A stretch of DNA of 64,000 nt from Fictibacillus marinisediminis (GTDB lineage Bacteria; Bacillota; Bacilli; Bacillales; Fictibacillaceae): assembly GCF_023149135.1 (NCBI RefSeq), contig NZ_JAIWJX010000002.1:3534001-3598000 (forward strand). The letters are read 5' to 3'. Shown piece after piece: positions 43,797-53,506 of the stretch (the stretch's first letter is position 1; each line of letters starts with the position of its first letter). The notes under the pieces were generated by a model, which had not been told where the DNA came from, made no database searches, and was given only the letters and a program-made list of their open reading frames with translations. A program made the translations under genes and the position numbers.

Positions 43797-44189
43797 TTAA
43801 TCGGTATAGTAAGACCTTCCTAGATCAACAAGCTTCTTTTGCGCTTCGAATTCATTGGTTTTGAGATCACCCATGATTTTCTTTTTGCATGAGCTGCAGA
43901 GTCGCCCTTCCTGGGTCGGACCCTCACATGTTTCACATGGATAATAAAAATTCGGAAACCCGACCACACGGATTCTGCCCTGGCGGATAAACTTTGTGAT
44001 TTTCTCTTCATCCACCCCGGTTTGCTGATGAACATCAAGCAAGGTTGCCTGCCGGTTCTCCCGCTTCCTCATATACTGAAACACCTTTTCAAACATCAGC
44101 TCTTCTTCCGTGTAGCAAGAATCACATACTGAACGAAGGTGCTGAACATACAAATTTCCACAGCTTGGGCAATTTTTCAATTCTCCCAT
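43797..44189 (-). CDS. yvyF: YvyF-like flagellar operon protein (TIGR03826 type)
   Basis: A 130-residue protein starting MGELKNCPSCGNLYVQHLRS. Two zinc-finger-like pairs are visible: CPSC … CDSC near the N-terminus and CETC … CSSC near the end. In between is a helix-turn-helix-like TLLDVHQQTGVDEEKITKFIRQGRI. It stands between comFC and flgM as in B. subtilis, and likely acts on motility or competence expression; the function is not known to me. Start at 44189 has GAGGGGTGA. Confidence 0.88.
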   Translation of the reverse strand: MGELKNCPSCGNLYVQHLRSVCDSCYTEEELMFEKVFQYMRKRENRQATLLDVHQQTGVDEEKITKFIRQGRIRVVGFPNFYYPCETCEGPTQEGRLCSSCKKKIMGDLKTNEFEAQKKLVDLGRSYYTD

Positions 44190-44289
44190 TCCGATCACCC
44201 CTCTAGTATCTCTACCGTAATTATCGGAAGGAAGATTGGAATGTTGATAGACCCTCATCCGAACTAAACAAAAAAAGTGAAAACCTTCC

Positions 44290-45003
44290 TCAACGCCCGA
44301 GTGTCATGGATGAAACCTGCAAAGCACCACCTTCTTTTAAAACCCTTGAAGCCTGTCTGAGCGTCGCCCCCGTTGTATATACGTCATCAACTAGAACAAC
44401 GCTTTTCCCATAAACCAGCTTACTATTATTAGCAAGCTCAAAAATTGTTTCCTTCATCTCCAGCCGTTCCTGCCTCGACTTCTTGCTCTGCTTTTTTTCG
44501 TGCAGGACTCTCTCCAATGCATGTTCAACCTCAACACCAAGCAGTTCTGCCAATAACTGTGTCTGGTTAAATCCCCGCTCGTAATGCCTTTCCTGACTTA
44601 GCGGCACAGGAACGACCACAAATCCTTTAAACTCATGCTGATAGATTTTTCTAAACTCCTGCCTAAACCCCATCACCAGCTCGGCATCACCTCTATATTT
44701 CAGCCGGCTAATCAGTTCCTTTAAAAAATCGTTGTAGACATACAATGACCGGTTCTTAACGAGAACACCGCGCCAATTGACGTCTTCTTCCCAATGTATA
44801 CAGTCGTTACATCTATTTTCTTGTCGATATTGCTCGGGAAATAAAGAAAAAGAGCGTCCGCAGATCTCGCATATTTCCCCTTCAATTCTCTCTAAGGATG
44901 AGCTGCATCCCTCGCAAAAGTGCATTTCACCAGCAATGCCAAGCACAAAGCTCCAGCTCACCGTCTCGTAAAAACCTTCATCACAATACAGGCAATAATT
45001 CAT
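44290..45003 (-). CDS. comFC: Competence protein ComFC (phosphoribosyltransferase-like)
   Basis: A 237-residue protein needed for natural transformation, partner of the ComFA helicase. It has an N-terminal zinc ribbon (CLYCDEGF … CEGCSSSL … CEICGRSF … CNDCIHW) and the PRPP-binding motif VVLVDDVYTTGATLRQ near the C-terminus, with the preceding ERGFNQTQLLAE. It overlaps comFA by four bases. The comFB gene, which in B. subtilis lies between comFA and comFC, is absent. Confidence 0.95.
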   Translation of the reverse strand: MNYCLYCDEGFYETVSWSFVLGIAGEMHFCEGCSSSLERIEGEICEICGRSFSLFPEQYRQENRCNDCIHWEEDVNWRGVLVKNRSLYVYNDFLKELISRLKYRGDAELVMGFRQEFRKIYQHEFKGFVVVPVPLSQERHYERGFNQTQLLAELLGVEVEHALERVLHEKKQSKKSRQERLEMKETIFELANNSKLVYGKSVVLVDDVYTTGATLRQASRVLKEGGALQVSSMTLGR

Positions 45004-46499
45004 AAACCTGCCTCCCGATTCATCCCTTCAATGTGCCGTTTAGCATCAACCATCGCACTCGTTTTTCCATAATGAAAAAACACAACCTCTCCTGCCGGGT
45101 CGTCCTTGCTTCGGCCAGCCCGGCCGGCAATCTGCACGAGAGCACTCTCCGTGAATATATCCTCTTCCGCCCCGAACACCGCCACATCTGTAAAGGGAAC
45201 TGTTACCCCACGCTCGAGGATCGTCGTTGTCACCAATATGGATATCTCACCCTTCCGGAACTTCATGACCTTCTCTTTACGTTCAGGATCCTCCGCATGC
45301 ACACCCTCAATACCCGGGAAAACTGCCTGCAATAATGCCACAATTTGATGTAGAGCCACAACAGACGGAACAAACAAAAACCCCTGACGCTTTACTTCCA
45401 ACTGATGCTCCACCCAGTTCATCACGTTTCCTGGCAATCTGCCTTTCTTCAATCTCTTCTTCCAGTTACCACACCAAACAAACCTTGGGACAGGCAATGG
45501 AAAACCGTGAAACCGAAGCGGAATCTTGACATGCGGAAGCCCTCCTGCCACTGCTCTTTTCTTCATCTTCCGTCCCGGGGTTGCACTTAAATAGACGATC
45601 AGTGCATCCTTCTTCTTTGCCTGGTGAACCGCATGCTCCAGTGACGAGTCATACGAATACGGAAAAGCATCCACTTCATCAACCACCACAAGATCAAACG
45701 CATCCCGATAACGAAACAGCTGATGTGTCGTTGAAACCACTAGCTGAGCCCCATCCAGCTTTTCCTCACTTCCACCATACAAACCTGCCAAAGTAATACC
45801 AGGAAACACTTTGCGCAGCCGAGGCAGCAGTTCGAGCACAACATCGGTTCTTGGCGTGGCCAAACAAACTCTCTGTCCAGTCTTCAATGCTCTCTCCAGT
45901 CCATAAAAAAGCACCTCTGTTTTCCCAGCTCCGCACACCGCCCAAATCAGCAACTCACCTTTACCCCCAACACGGGAAACCAGCCCATCCGAAGCCTTCC
46001 TCTGAGCAGCCGACAACTCACCCGTCCACGTCAAAGCAACCTCATCCAGCTTCCATTCCAGTTCAGCACCGCACCAGCGGACAAGCGGCGTACACTGACT
46101 CACCCGCCCCATCACAAGGCACTTCCGGCAGTATACACATTCCTTCTCCTTACACCGAAAACAGGAAAAAGACGAAAACAAACGCGGCTTATCGTTGCCA
46201 CAACGCTTGCAGACAAACGAACCGCCAGCTTCTTCTATTCCTTTTTCGTAAGCTAAGCAGCCATTAAGATAATGCTCATGAATCACATCAATCGAGTAGG
46301 GAAGTTCTTCAAACAAGAGGAGTTTGCCTGATAAAGAGGCTTGTAGTTCAGCAGAAAAGGGGGAAACCTCACTAAAATCGGGGGTATCAAGGACTTGAAG
46401 CTTGTGAAAGGAAACAGGTACTGCACTGACATCTGGCGGCTTCAGCACTTCAGGAACCGCCAGACTTTTTCCATCAACAAAAAAAGAGACGAACCTCAT
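45000..46499 (-). CDS. comFA: Competence DNA-translocation helicase ComFA
   Basis: A 499-residue ATPase that helps pull single-stranded DNA through the ComEC channel. Four-cysteine zinc motifs (CKRCGNDKP … CFRCKEKECVYCRKC) precede the helicase core: Walker A CGAGKTE, DEVD in LVVVDEVDAFPY, SATPGRKM (motif III), and VQIAGRAGR (motif VI). The start at 46499 has AGGAG eight bases before. A short upstream frame with a stronger ribosome binding site ends on the comFA start. I found no ComK box (AAAA-N5-TTTT) in the 60 bases upstream; a MITE-like element starts at 46563 and occupies the place where it would be expected. Confidence 0.95.
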   Translation of the reverse strand: MRFVSFFVDGKSLAVPEVLKPPDVSAVPVSFHKLQVLDTPDFSEVSPFSAELQASLSGKLLLFEELPYSIDVIHEHYLNGCLAYEKGIEEAGGSFVCKRCGNDKPRLFSSFSCFRCKEKECVYCRKCLVMGRVSQCTPLVRWCGAELEWKLDEVALTWTGELSAAQRKASDGLVSRVGGKGELLIWAVCGAGKTEVLFYGLERALKTGQRVCLATPRTDVVLELLPRLRKVFPGITLAGLYGGSEEKLDGAQLVVSTTHQLFRYRDAFDLVVVDEVDAFPYSYDSSLEHAVHQAKKKDALIVYLSATPGRKMKKRAVAGGLPHVKIPLRFHGFPLPVPRFVWCGNWKKRLKKGRLPGNVMNWVEHQLEVKRQGFLFVPSVVALHQIVALLQAVFPGIEGVHAEDPERKEKVMKFRKGEISILVTTTILERGVTVPFTDVAVFGAEEDIFTESALVQIAGRAGRSKDDPAGEVVFFHYGKTSAMVDAKRHIEGMNREAGL

Positions 46500-46531
46500 G
46501 GTGCCGTCTCCTGTTGATAAGGAATTTTCAT
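46496..46531 (-). other. Possible upstream ORF coupled to comFA
   Basis: ATG at 46531 follows GGAGGG with good spacing and opens an 11-codon frame, MKIPYQQETAP, whose TGA overlaps the comFA ATG (ATGA). The comFA ribosome binding site lies inside it. Such an arrangement would couple comFA translation to the leader. Confidence 0.4.
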
Positions 46532-46562
46532 AAAAATCCCTCCGTATGTTTATTTAATTTTT

Positions 46563-46783
46563 GGCTCTTTTCTAAAAGATTATTGCTTTTAGGTCATTTT
46601 TGTAAAGAACCTTCTTTGATCAGTTGATTGGAGTGCAAGGTGCGAGACTCCTGCGGGGGTAGCGTGACAGGTAAGACCCAAAGGCGCTTGCGCCGTGGGG
46701 CTTAACGCACGCCCCGCGGAAAGCGAGCAGCCTGGAACGGAAATCAACCACTCCCAAGAGCAACAAAGGTTACGAAAACAGCC
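46563..46783. mobile_element. MITE-like element, copy A
   Basis: About 220 bp, beginning TTTTCTAAAAGATT and ending GAAAACAGCC, with an inner core TTGATTGGAGTGCAAGGTGC and CGAGACTCCTGCGGG … GCGGAAAGCGAGCAGCC. The ends are imperfect inverted repeats. No open frame of its own. It adjoins copy B head to tail. Confidence 0.85.
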
Positions 46784-47016
46784 TTTCTAAAAGATTGTGC
46801 TTTGGGAACCTTTTTGTAAAGATCCTTCATTGCTCAATTGATTGGAGTGCAAGGTGCGAGACTCCTGCGGGACGAGCGTGACAGGTGAAACCCGCAGGCG
46901 CAAGCGCCGAGGGGTTCAGCGCACGCCCCGCGAAAGTAGGCGTTTACGCCGGTAAAAGCGAGCAGCCTGTAACGGAAATCAACCACTTTCAAAAGCAACA
47001 AAGGTTATCTAAAAGA
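46784..47016. mobile_element. MITE-like element, copy B
   Basis: Same core as copy A but with an insertion of about 20 bases near 46936-46958 (TAGGCGTTTACGCC, itself palindromic). It ends right at the degV stop codon. Confidence 0.85.
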
Positions 47017-47865
47017 CTACTCTTTCATCCACGTGATGCCGATCGATCCTTCGCCAAGATGAGTCCCGATAACAGGGCCAAAATAATCTACCGAGACATC
47101 AGCACTGGGATATCTCCCCTGAATATCGGCTGCGATTTCCTTCGCTTCCTCTTCACGCTGCGCATTGATCACACTGACTTTGAAACTTTCATCCGGCTTT
47201 ACCGATTGCTCCATGAGCTGATGAATACGGGCGATCGCTTTTTTCTTCGTACGGATTTTTTCAAAAGGAACGATTCTTTTATCCTGAAAATGAAGCACAG
47301 GCTTGATCTGCAGAAGGTTCCCGACGAGAAGCTGGGCTGCGTTCATACGTCCGCCGCGATGCAAGTGATTGAGATCATCGACCACGAAATAGGCGGAAAT
47401 GCCTCGCTCTTTAATCGAGTTCAATTTCTCCATGATTTCCGTTGCATTTGCTCCCTCTTTCGCCATATCGACTGCTTTATACGTATAAAAGGCTTGCGGG
47501 GCGCAGCTGATTTCAGAATCAAACACATGGAAATTGATGCCTTCCACCATGTCTGCGGCGCTTAGAGCGCTTTGGTATGTACCGCTGATGCCGCTCGATA
47601 GGGTGATCATGATCGCCTCATCATAATCCTTTGACAATCGTTCGAGCGTGTCTGCCAGTTCGCCGATGGATGGCTGTGACGTTTTAGGAAGGGCTCCTCC
47701 CTTGCCAACCATCTCGTAAAAATCATTCTTGTTAAGCTCCACTTCTTCCTTATACGATTCATTGCCAAAAATAACGTTGAGCGGAATCATTACAATGTTT
47801 TTTTCGTTTCTGATGTGTTCTGGTATATATGCCGTGCTGTCTGTCATTATCGCTACCTTGCTCAT
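47017..47865 (-). CDS. DegV family fatty-acid-binding protein
   Basis: A 282-residue protein of the DegV/FakB family, which binds a fatty acid and presents it to the kinase FakA. It has VAIMTDSTAYIPEHIRNE, KTSQPSIGELADTLERL, the TLSSGISGTYQSAL loop, and the C-terminal GPVIGTHLGEGSIGITW. In B. subtilis this place is held by yviA. The start at 47865 (MSKVAIMT) follows GGAAA; the ORF extends seven codons upstream. The specific fatty acid is unknown. Confidence 0.93.
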   Translation of the reverse strand: MSKVAIMTDSTAYIPEHIRNEKNIVMIPLNVIFGNESYKEEVELNKNDFYEMVGKGGALPKTSQPSIGELADTLERLSKDYDEAIMITLSSGISGTYQSALSAADMVEGINFHVFDSEISCAPQAFYTYKAVDMAKEGANATEIMEKLNSIKERGISAYFVVDDLNHLHRGGRMNAAQLLVGNLLQIKPVLHFQDKRIVPFEKIRTKKKAIARIHQLMEQSVKPDESFKVSVINAQREEEAKEIAADIQGRYPSADVSVDYFGPVIGTHLGEGSIGITWMKE

Positions 47866-47993
47866 TGTAATTTCCTTTCCTGACAATATTTCGTCCGTTG
47901 TCTCATCTACGTTAGTAGTTTACACGAAACAGGGACCGTTTTCATTAAAACGGCGCATTTCTTTATCTCTATTTTTCTTTCTTTCTCCATCTT

Positions 47994-48968
47994 TCATCCA
48001 TTTCCTTCCTGAACCTTTTCCTCTTTATCCATGAGCTGACAAAGAGCCAGCGCCCCATAGAGCGGGGATTGATCCTTTAATCCCGCAAGGACAACCTCAG
48101 TTGGGCACGGCACAAACTCTTCAAGCATGCTTTTTATTTTTCCGAGGAACCAATTTCCCGACTGAGCAACGCCTCCGCCGATGACGATCGTTTCAGGATT
48201 GATAAGGGCAGCAGCATTGACGATGGCCATCCCCATATGAAGGATGCCTTCCCGTATAATGCCCTGGGCGAGCTTGTCTCCCTCCTCCGCGAACCGAAAC
48301 ACATCTGATGCTTTCAGTCTATTTAGCTCTTCTCCAGAAACCTCACCGTCCAGCCGTTTTGCCTCCCGGTAATGGTGTGCGATGGCCACACCGCCCATTT
48401 TGCTGCTTAAAAAGCCATATCCGTCCTTGATTGGAATAAATGAACCCATAGCGGCTTCAGGATCGCTGATCATATGGCCCACCTCCCCTGATGCCCAGTG
48501 TGCTCCACGGTAGATTTCACCGTTGATCAATAAACCTGCCCCGATGCTCGTTCCGATCATGAATAGCAGGACATTTTTCTTTCCCTGTGCGGCTCCGTAA
48601 TAGACCTCTCCCAGCAATCCGCCATTTACGTCATTATCGATATGAACAGGTACGCCCAGCATTTCTTCTGCTTCTTTTTTCAGCTCATAATCCTGCCACT
48701 TTAGATTCGGGGCATGAAACACCACGCCCTTATCCGGATCAATGACACCTGGTGCCACGATTCCTGCCGAAACAATATCCTCCCAGCTGACATTCTTTTC
48801 TTCAGCCATCTCTTTAGCTTGTTTCGCCAATTCTATTAAAACACCGGAATCCACAAATTCCTGTGTCGGAAATTCTCTGTTTGCCAGCATTGTACCATCT
48901 GCTTCAAAAAGGGCTGCTTCCACATTGGTACCGCCAATATCTGTTGTTAGGTAATATTTATCTCCCAT
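47994..48968 (-). CDS. ROK family sugar kinase
   Basis: A 324-residue ATP-dependent sugar kinase. The phosphate loop is TTDIGGTNVEAALFEADG and the ROK stretch is GTSIGAGLLINGEIYRGAHWASGEVGHM. The zinc-binding cysteine motif of many ROK kinases (CxCGxxGCxE) is missing; GSFIPIKDGYGFLSSK stands in its place. That is seen in a subset of the family. Substrate glucose or an N-acetyl hexosamine cannot be told. ATG 48968 is chosen; GTG codons upstream overlap the AGGAG site. Confidence 0.85.
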   Translation of the reverse strand: MGDKYYLTTDIGGTNVEAALFEADGTMLANREFPTQEFVDSGVLIELAKQAKEMAEEKNVSWEDIVSAGIVAPGVIDPDKGVVFHAPNLKWQDYELKKEAEEMLGVPVHIDNDVNGGLLGEVYYGAAQGKKNVLLFMIGTSIGAGLLINGEIYRGAHWASGEVGHMISDPEAAMGSFIPIKDGYGFLSSKMGGVAIAHHYREAKRLDGEVSGEELNRLKASDVFRFAEEGDKLAQGIIREGILHMGMAIVNAAALINPETIVIGGGVAQSGNWFLGKIKSMLEEFVPCPTEVVLAGLKDQSPLYGALALCQLMDKEEKVQEGNG

Positions 48969-49183
48969 GTATGCCACCACTCCTGTTTTTCTTACTATTA
49001 CCCCTGGCAGGATAGAAAAAAACGGTTTAAAAACAGGACATGGTTCTATGGTAAGAGTCTTTCTTAAAGAGGGTTCAATGGACCTAATAATTTTTTTGTA
49101 AAAATTTGAGAGTAAAAGAAGGAAAACGTCGAAATTGTAAGAAATTAGTAAAATATATTCATGAATTGGAGGTACTTCATACT

Positions 49184-50986
49184 ATGCAGCATAATCTATA
49201 TATCGTGGCACTATCTGTCGTCGTTTCCATTGTCTACACATTCGTCGCCTTAGATTTTGTCCGCAGAAGTAACCGTAAAACGATGTCATCCCGCCGTTTG
49301 TGGCTGTTCAGCGCTTCATTGACCATGGGGATCGGAATATGGGGTACGCATTTCGTCGGGATGATGTCTTTGAACATGTCTTTGACTGCAGCCCATCATA
49401 TTCCCGCCATCAGCCAATGCATGCTGATCGCCGTTGCCGGAACCTATGGGGCGTTTTATTTCACCAAATCCTTTCATAAAAAAAGCAGTGTCTTTCTTTC
49501 TGCCTTCTTCATGGGCTCATGCATCATCGTCCTTCATTATTTCGGAATGAAAACAGCAGCCATAAACTCCAATCTCCACTATGACTTTTTTGTATCTACC
49601 CTTGCTGCTGCAGCCGCTTATCTATTTTCAGGCATTGCGCTCTACCGCCAATTTTCTGCCTCTCAACCCTCATTATTCAACCAATTCATCAATAGTCTGT
49701 TTATGGTTTTGGCATTGACAGGATTACATTATATCGGTGAAAAAGCGATGCTGATGAAGTCTCATCCCCTTTTTCTCGTCATGCACGACCCACGCCTTGG
49801 AAGTCTTTCTTTGATCGCTACGGCTATTGTAATCGTTGCTTCGCTGTTCATCGCATTGCTGTATGTACTGGGGGCAATGAGTGATCAGCAGCTGAAGCTG
49901 AAATCCTTGCAGCTGGATGAAAGCGAACAGCGCAATCACTCCTTGATCGCACTGAATCCAGATGGCGTTTATATGATCGGCAAGGACAGAAGGATTACAG
50001 GCGGCAATCATTCTTTAGAAAAGATCACGGGCTATTCTGCAGATGAACTGCAGGGCTCTCTTTATACCTTTCTCCTGGCCCCATCAGAAGCTGAGAAAAC
50101 AGAAGAGTTTTTTCAGCGTACACTTGCCGGTGAACCGATCAAACGCGAGACACGCATCAAGCATAAAAGCGGAACAGAGTTCGAGGCAGAGATTACAAAT
50201 ATCCCTTATTTTGTTGAGAACAAACTGATCGGCATTATCGGTACGATCAAGGACCTGACAGAATTCAGGATCATGGAAGAGAAATTACGCCTGTCGGAAA
50301 AACTAGCCGTTGTCGGAGAACTGGCTGCCGGGGTTGCCCATGAGATCCGCAATCCCCTCACCTCCCTTAAAGGTTTTACACAGATGTTCAAAGACCATCC
50401 AAACATTCCTGGCCGTGAAGAATATTTAAATATCATGCTGGAAGAGATTGAATCCATTAATCTCATCACCAATGAATTTATGGTTCTGGCTAAGCCTCAT
50501 TTAACGATGACAATGCGGATCGACCTGCTCCCCTTGATCAGACAGGTTACCCTGCTTCTGACCGGGCAGGCAAGCCTCAACAATACACAGATCGAGACGC
50601 AGTTTTACATTGACAGCGGAACGGTTAAAGGCGAAGAAAACCAGTTAAAGAAAGTGTTTGTTAATGTGATCAAGAACGCGATCGAGGCTATGCCTCATGG
50701 CGGAAAGGTAACAATAACCGTTACAGGCATTCAAAACGAAAATCTGCTCATTCAGATCAAGGACGAAGGTGTGGGAATATCTGAAGTCCACTTAAAACAG
50801 CTCTTTCATCCTTTTTTTACGACAAAAGAGAATGGCAAGGGACTCGGATTGATGGTCAGCCAAAAGATTCTGGATAACCATATGGGGCATTTACGGTTCA
50901 CGAGCACGCTTGGCGAGGGGACACTTGCGGAGATCACGCTCCCGGCTGAAAGTGTGACAGAACTTCCAAGCCCGACAGCAAGCTGA
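49184..50986 (+). CDS. MHYT-PAS sensor histidine kinase
   Basis: A 600-residue membrane kinase. The N-terminal half (1-250) has seven hydrophobic helices with three MHYT-type motifs, THFVGMMSL, LHYFGMKTA and LHYIGEKAM; MHYT domains are thought to sense gases through bound copper. A PAS domain follows (about 265-380: LIALNPDGVYMIGKDRRITGGN), then HisKA with the phospho-acceptor in GVAHEIRNPLTSLKGF, and HATPase (NVIKNAIEAMPHGG, DEGVGI, GLGLMVSQKI). The HisKA stretch resembles sporulation kinases KinA-KinE. There is no response regulator beside it in the same orientation; phosphorelay input is a guess. GGAGG lies 11 bases before ATG 49184. Confidence 0.88.
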   Translation: MQHNLYIVALSVVVSIVYTFVALDFVRRSNRKTMSSRRLWLFSASLTMGIGIWGTHFVGMMSLNMSLTAAHHIPAISQCMLIAVAGTYGAFYFTKSFHKKSSVFLSAFFMGSCIIVLHYFGMKTAAINSNLHYDFFVSTLAAAAAYLFSGIALYRQFSASQPSLFNQFINSLFMVLALTGLHYIGEKAMLMKSHPLFLVMHDPRLGSLSLIATAIVIVASLFIALLYVLGAMSDQQLKLKSLQLDESEQRNHSLIALNPDGVYMIGKDRRITGGNHSLEKITGYSADELQGSLYTFLLAPSEAEKTEEFFQRTLAGEPIKRETRIKHKSGTEFEAEITNIPYFVENKLIGIIGTIKDLTEFRIMEEKLRLSEKLAVVGELAAGVAHEIRNPLTSLKGFTQMFKDHPNIPGREEYLNIMLEEIESINLITNEFMVLAKPHLTMTMRIDLLPLIRQVTLLLTGQASLNNTQIETQFYIDSGTVKGEENQLKKVFVNVIKNAIEAMPHGGKVTITVTGIQNENLLIQIKDEGVGISEVHLKQLFHPFFTTKENGKGLGLMVSQKILDNHMGHLRFTSTLGEGTLAEITLPAESVTELPSPTAS

Positions 50987-51001
50987 AGGGTTTTAGATGA
51001 A

Positions 51002-51213
51002 GGCTGTTTTCTAAAAGATTGTTGCTTTGGGAACATTTCTGTAAAGTGCCTTCATTGACAAGTTGATTGGAGTGCAAGGTGCGAGACTCCAGCGGGACGA
51101 GTGTGACAGGTGAAACCCGCAGGCGCTTGCGCCGAGGGGTTCAGCGCACGCCCCGCGGAAAGCGAGCATCCTGGAACGGAGATCAACCGCCCTCAAGAGC
51201 TGCAAAGGTTAAC
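51002..51213. mobile_element. MITE-like element, copy C
   Basis: About 210 bp beginning GGCTGTTTTCTAAAAGATTG, with the inner core seen in copies A and B, and ending CAAAGGTTAAC. It lies between the kinase and degU. The minus-strand 64-codon frame in it is the spurious type often annotated in such elements. Confidence 0.88.
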
Positions 51214-51216
51214 AAA

Positions 51217-51250
51217 TAAAAAAAGCCTGGCTCAAACAGAACCGGGCTTC
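51217..51250 (-). terminator. Terminator of degSU
   Basis: Stem AAGCC-GG / CC-GGCTT followed by TTTTTTTATT on the minus strand. Confidence 0.85.
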
Positions 51251-51262
51251 CACAAGCATTTA

Positions 51263-52003
51263 CTATTTTACTTTTACCCAGCCGTTTTTAATGGCTTCAA
51301 CAACCGCCTGGGTTCGGTCGTTCACGTTCATTTTTTGAAGAATATTGCTCACATGGTTTTTAACCGTTTTCTCAGAGATGAACAGGTCTTCTCCGATACC
51401 GCGGTTGCTTTTTCCGTCTGCGAGCAATTGCAGTACTTCACATTCACGGCGTGTCAGGATATGAAGCGGTTTGCGGTACTCAATTTCGTTAAGGCCGATG
51501 TTGTTCGGGTTGTTGGCATTGTTCTTCGTTGTTGTAGATAAACGGCGGAACTCATTTAATAGATTGTACGTGATCTTCGGGTGAAGATACGCTCCGCCAT
51601 CTGCTACGACTTTCACTGCTTCGATCAGGGAGTCAGCATCCATTTCTTTTAACAGGTAGCCGGAAGCCCCTGTCTGAACCGCATGCGTCACATAGGTCTC
51701 GTCATCATGGATGGAGAGAATGATCACTTTCGTATCGGGAGCCTTTTCAACCAATCGGCGAGTTGCTTCTACACCATTGATATGCGGCATGTTGATATCC
51801 ATCAGCACTACATCAGGATGATGCTCGTTCACGATATCCTCGGCTTCTGAACCGTCATCTCCTTCGGCTACAACAGAAAATTCGTCCTCCATATCCAGGA
51901 TGCGCTTTACGCCTTCCCGGAACAATCGATGGTCATCAATAATTGCAATTCTTGTTTTGTCCGGTGCAGAGGCACTGGATTCATAAACATCTACACTTCT
52001 CAT
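51263..52003 (-). CDS. degU: Two-component response regulator DegU
   Basis: DegU controls degradative enzymes, competence and motility. The receiver (about 18-135) has the acidic pair IIDDH, the phosphorylation site Asp69 in VVLMDINMP and the K in GYLLKEMD. The C-terminal LuxR-type HTH is [43 protein letters not shown]. The N-terminus is about 13 residues longer than B. subtilis DegU ([18 protein letters not shown]); GGGAGGG just ahead of ATG 52003 and the ATGA overlap with degS support it. Confidence 0.97.
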   Translation of the reverse strand: MRSVDVYESSASAPDKTRIAIIDDHRLFREGVKRILDMEDEFSVVAEGDDGSEAEDIVNEHHPDVVLMDINMPHINGVEATRRLVEKAPDTKVIILSIHDDETYVTHAVQTGASGYLLKEMDADSLIEAVKVVADGGAYLHPKITYNLLNEFRRLSTTTKNNANNPNNIGLNEIEYRKPLHILTRRECEVLQLLADGKSNRGIGEDLFISEKTVKNHVSNILQKMNVNDRTQAVVEAIKNGWVKVK

Positions 52004-53178
52004 TCTGAACCCTCCCGATCTCGTATAGGTATTTGAATATAAACGTTGGTTCCAATGTTTAGACGCGAATTGATTTTCAGAGTGCCTTCCAGCAGCTCCA
52101 CGCGTTCTCTCATACCGATCAGCCCAAATGAATTGGTCTTTTGCGGTACTGTGGCATCGAAACCTTTACCGTCATCTTTTACAAATAAGGATACATTGCG
52201 GTCCGTGAATTCAATTTTCACCGAGATGTTCTTCGGCTCTGCATGCTTGCATGAATTCTGGACAGCTTCTTGAATCAATCGAAATAACGCTATTTCCATC
52301 TTCGTATGAAATCTTCGCTCATTCCCCATCGGAACGAGTTCGATCTCAATACCGGTACTTTCCTGGACGTTGCGCAAATATTTTTTTAATGTAGGGACGA
52401 GCCCAAGGTCATCAAGCGCCATTGGCCGGAGATCATAGATAATTCTCCTGACTTCCCTTAAGGAGGCTCTGACCATCTCTCTTAAGTCTCTAATTTCAGT
52501 TACTGCTGCTTTTGTACCTTTTTCATTAAATACCTTTTCGACCAGCTCGGAACGAATCAACACATTAGCCATAAGCTGGGCCGGACCGTCATGGATCTCC
52601 CGTGATACCCGGCGGCGTTCTTCCTCTTGAGCTTCAATGATCTGAAGGCCAAATTCCTGCTTTTGCTTGGCATCTTCCACAAGCTCATTAATTTTCAGTA
52701 AATCTCCGCTTAAATAGTTCAGGACAACCGATATCTGGCCGACGAGTGATTCTGCTTTAGACACCGTCTCTTTCAGGCCATTTAAGCGCCTTTCCAAATC
52801 GTTTCGTTTTTCCCGCAGCTGTTTTTCAGTCTGGCGGGCAATGGACATTTCGATCTGAATGGCGTTCGCGCTTTCGTATGCGTCGCGAATATCGCCCTCA
52901 CTGTACTTTTGAAAATGTTTGCTTACTTGAGCGAGCTTTGACCTGGCAATCTTGGACCTTTCTTCAAGCAGGTCCGACCGGTCAATGGCCTCGAGCGCTT
53001 TTTCCTTCACATCTTCAAGCTCTTTATTCAGCCGAAGAAACTCCTGCCGAGATTCCTCGCTGATATCGAACACTTGAGTCTGGCTTACTTTAACGGTATT
53101 GATGGTTTCTGTAAGAATGCCATCTAAAAGCTTTGGATCGATTTGTGTTTTAGCTGCCATCTTGTAAATATCCTCCAA
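52000..53178 (-). CDS. degS: Sensor histidine kinase DegS
   Basis: A cytoplasmic kinase of 392 residues that phosphorylates DegU. A long coiled N-terminus (1-180) leads to the HisKA_3 site in [23 protein letters not shown] and a HATPase ([41 protein letters not shown]). There is no membrane segment, as for B. subtilis DegS. It overlaps degU by four bases. The promoter must lie in the 53179-53506 gap shared with yvyE. Confidence 0.97.
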   Translation of the reverse strand: MEDIYKMAAKTQIDPKLLDGILTETINTVKVSQTQVFDISEESRQEFLRLNKELEDVKEKALEAIDRSDLLEERSKIARSKLAQVSKHFQKYSEGDIRDAYESANAIQIEMSIARQTEKQLREKRNDLERRLNGLKETVSKAESLVGQISVVLNYLSGDLLKINELVEDAKQKQEFGLQIIEAQEEERRRVSREIHDGPAQLMANVLIRSELVEKVFNEKGTKAAVTEIRDLREMVRASLREVRRIIYDLRPMALDDLGLVPTLKKYLRNVQESTGIEIELVPMGNERRFHTKMEIALFRLIQEAVQNSCKHAEPKNISVKIEFTDRNVSLFVKDDGKGFDATVPQKTNSFGLIGMRERVELLEGTLKINSRLNIGTNVYIQIPIRDREGSE

Positions 53179-53328
53179 TTAAAACGATAAAGAAGAACAG
53201 ACTTTAGTTCTAGAACCATCCTACCTAATTTGAACTCAGGTCTTTCTTACCATGAATCCAAATAAAAACATTTATTCCATAAATCTTTCGTATGAAAAAG
53301 GAAGTTTATGTCTATTCTGCAAAGAAAT

Positions 53329-53357
53329 TTGTAGGAAGGTTGCTCGCGCCTTATAAT
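53329..53357 (+). promoter_or_regulatory. Probable SigA promoter of yvyE
   Basis: TTGTAG, 17 bases, TATAAT, in the 328-base divergent gap with degS. The rest of the gap is AT-rich; I could not place the degS promoter. Confidence 0.5.
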
Positions 53358-53506
53358 GAAGGATAGCACTAAATCCCTTGAATTTGTAGTTTTTTCGGGA
53401 TAATTTTTATGAGAACTTTACATTTTTCCACTACCATTTATCGTATTGAAATTTATTACTAATTAAAGGTTTTTACTTAAATCCATTATTAAGGAGCACG
53501 CTAAAA

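Noticed and set aside
46885..47565. 226-codon plus-strand frame across MITE-like copy B and degV
   Set aside because: Antisense to degV, which is clearly the real gene; the N-terminal part (ASAEGFSARP) is translated repeat.
51011..51205. 64-codon minus-strand frame GASACGFHLSHSSRWSLAPC…
   Set aside because: Lies entirely in MITE-like copy C; this is a familiar spurious protein from such elements.
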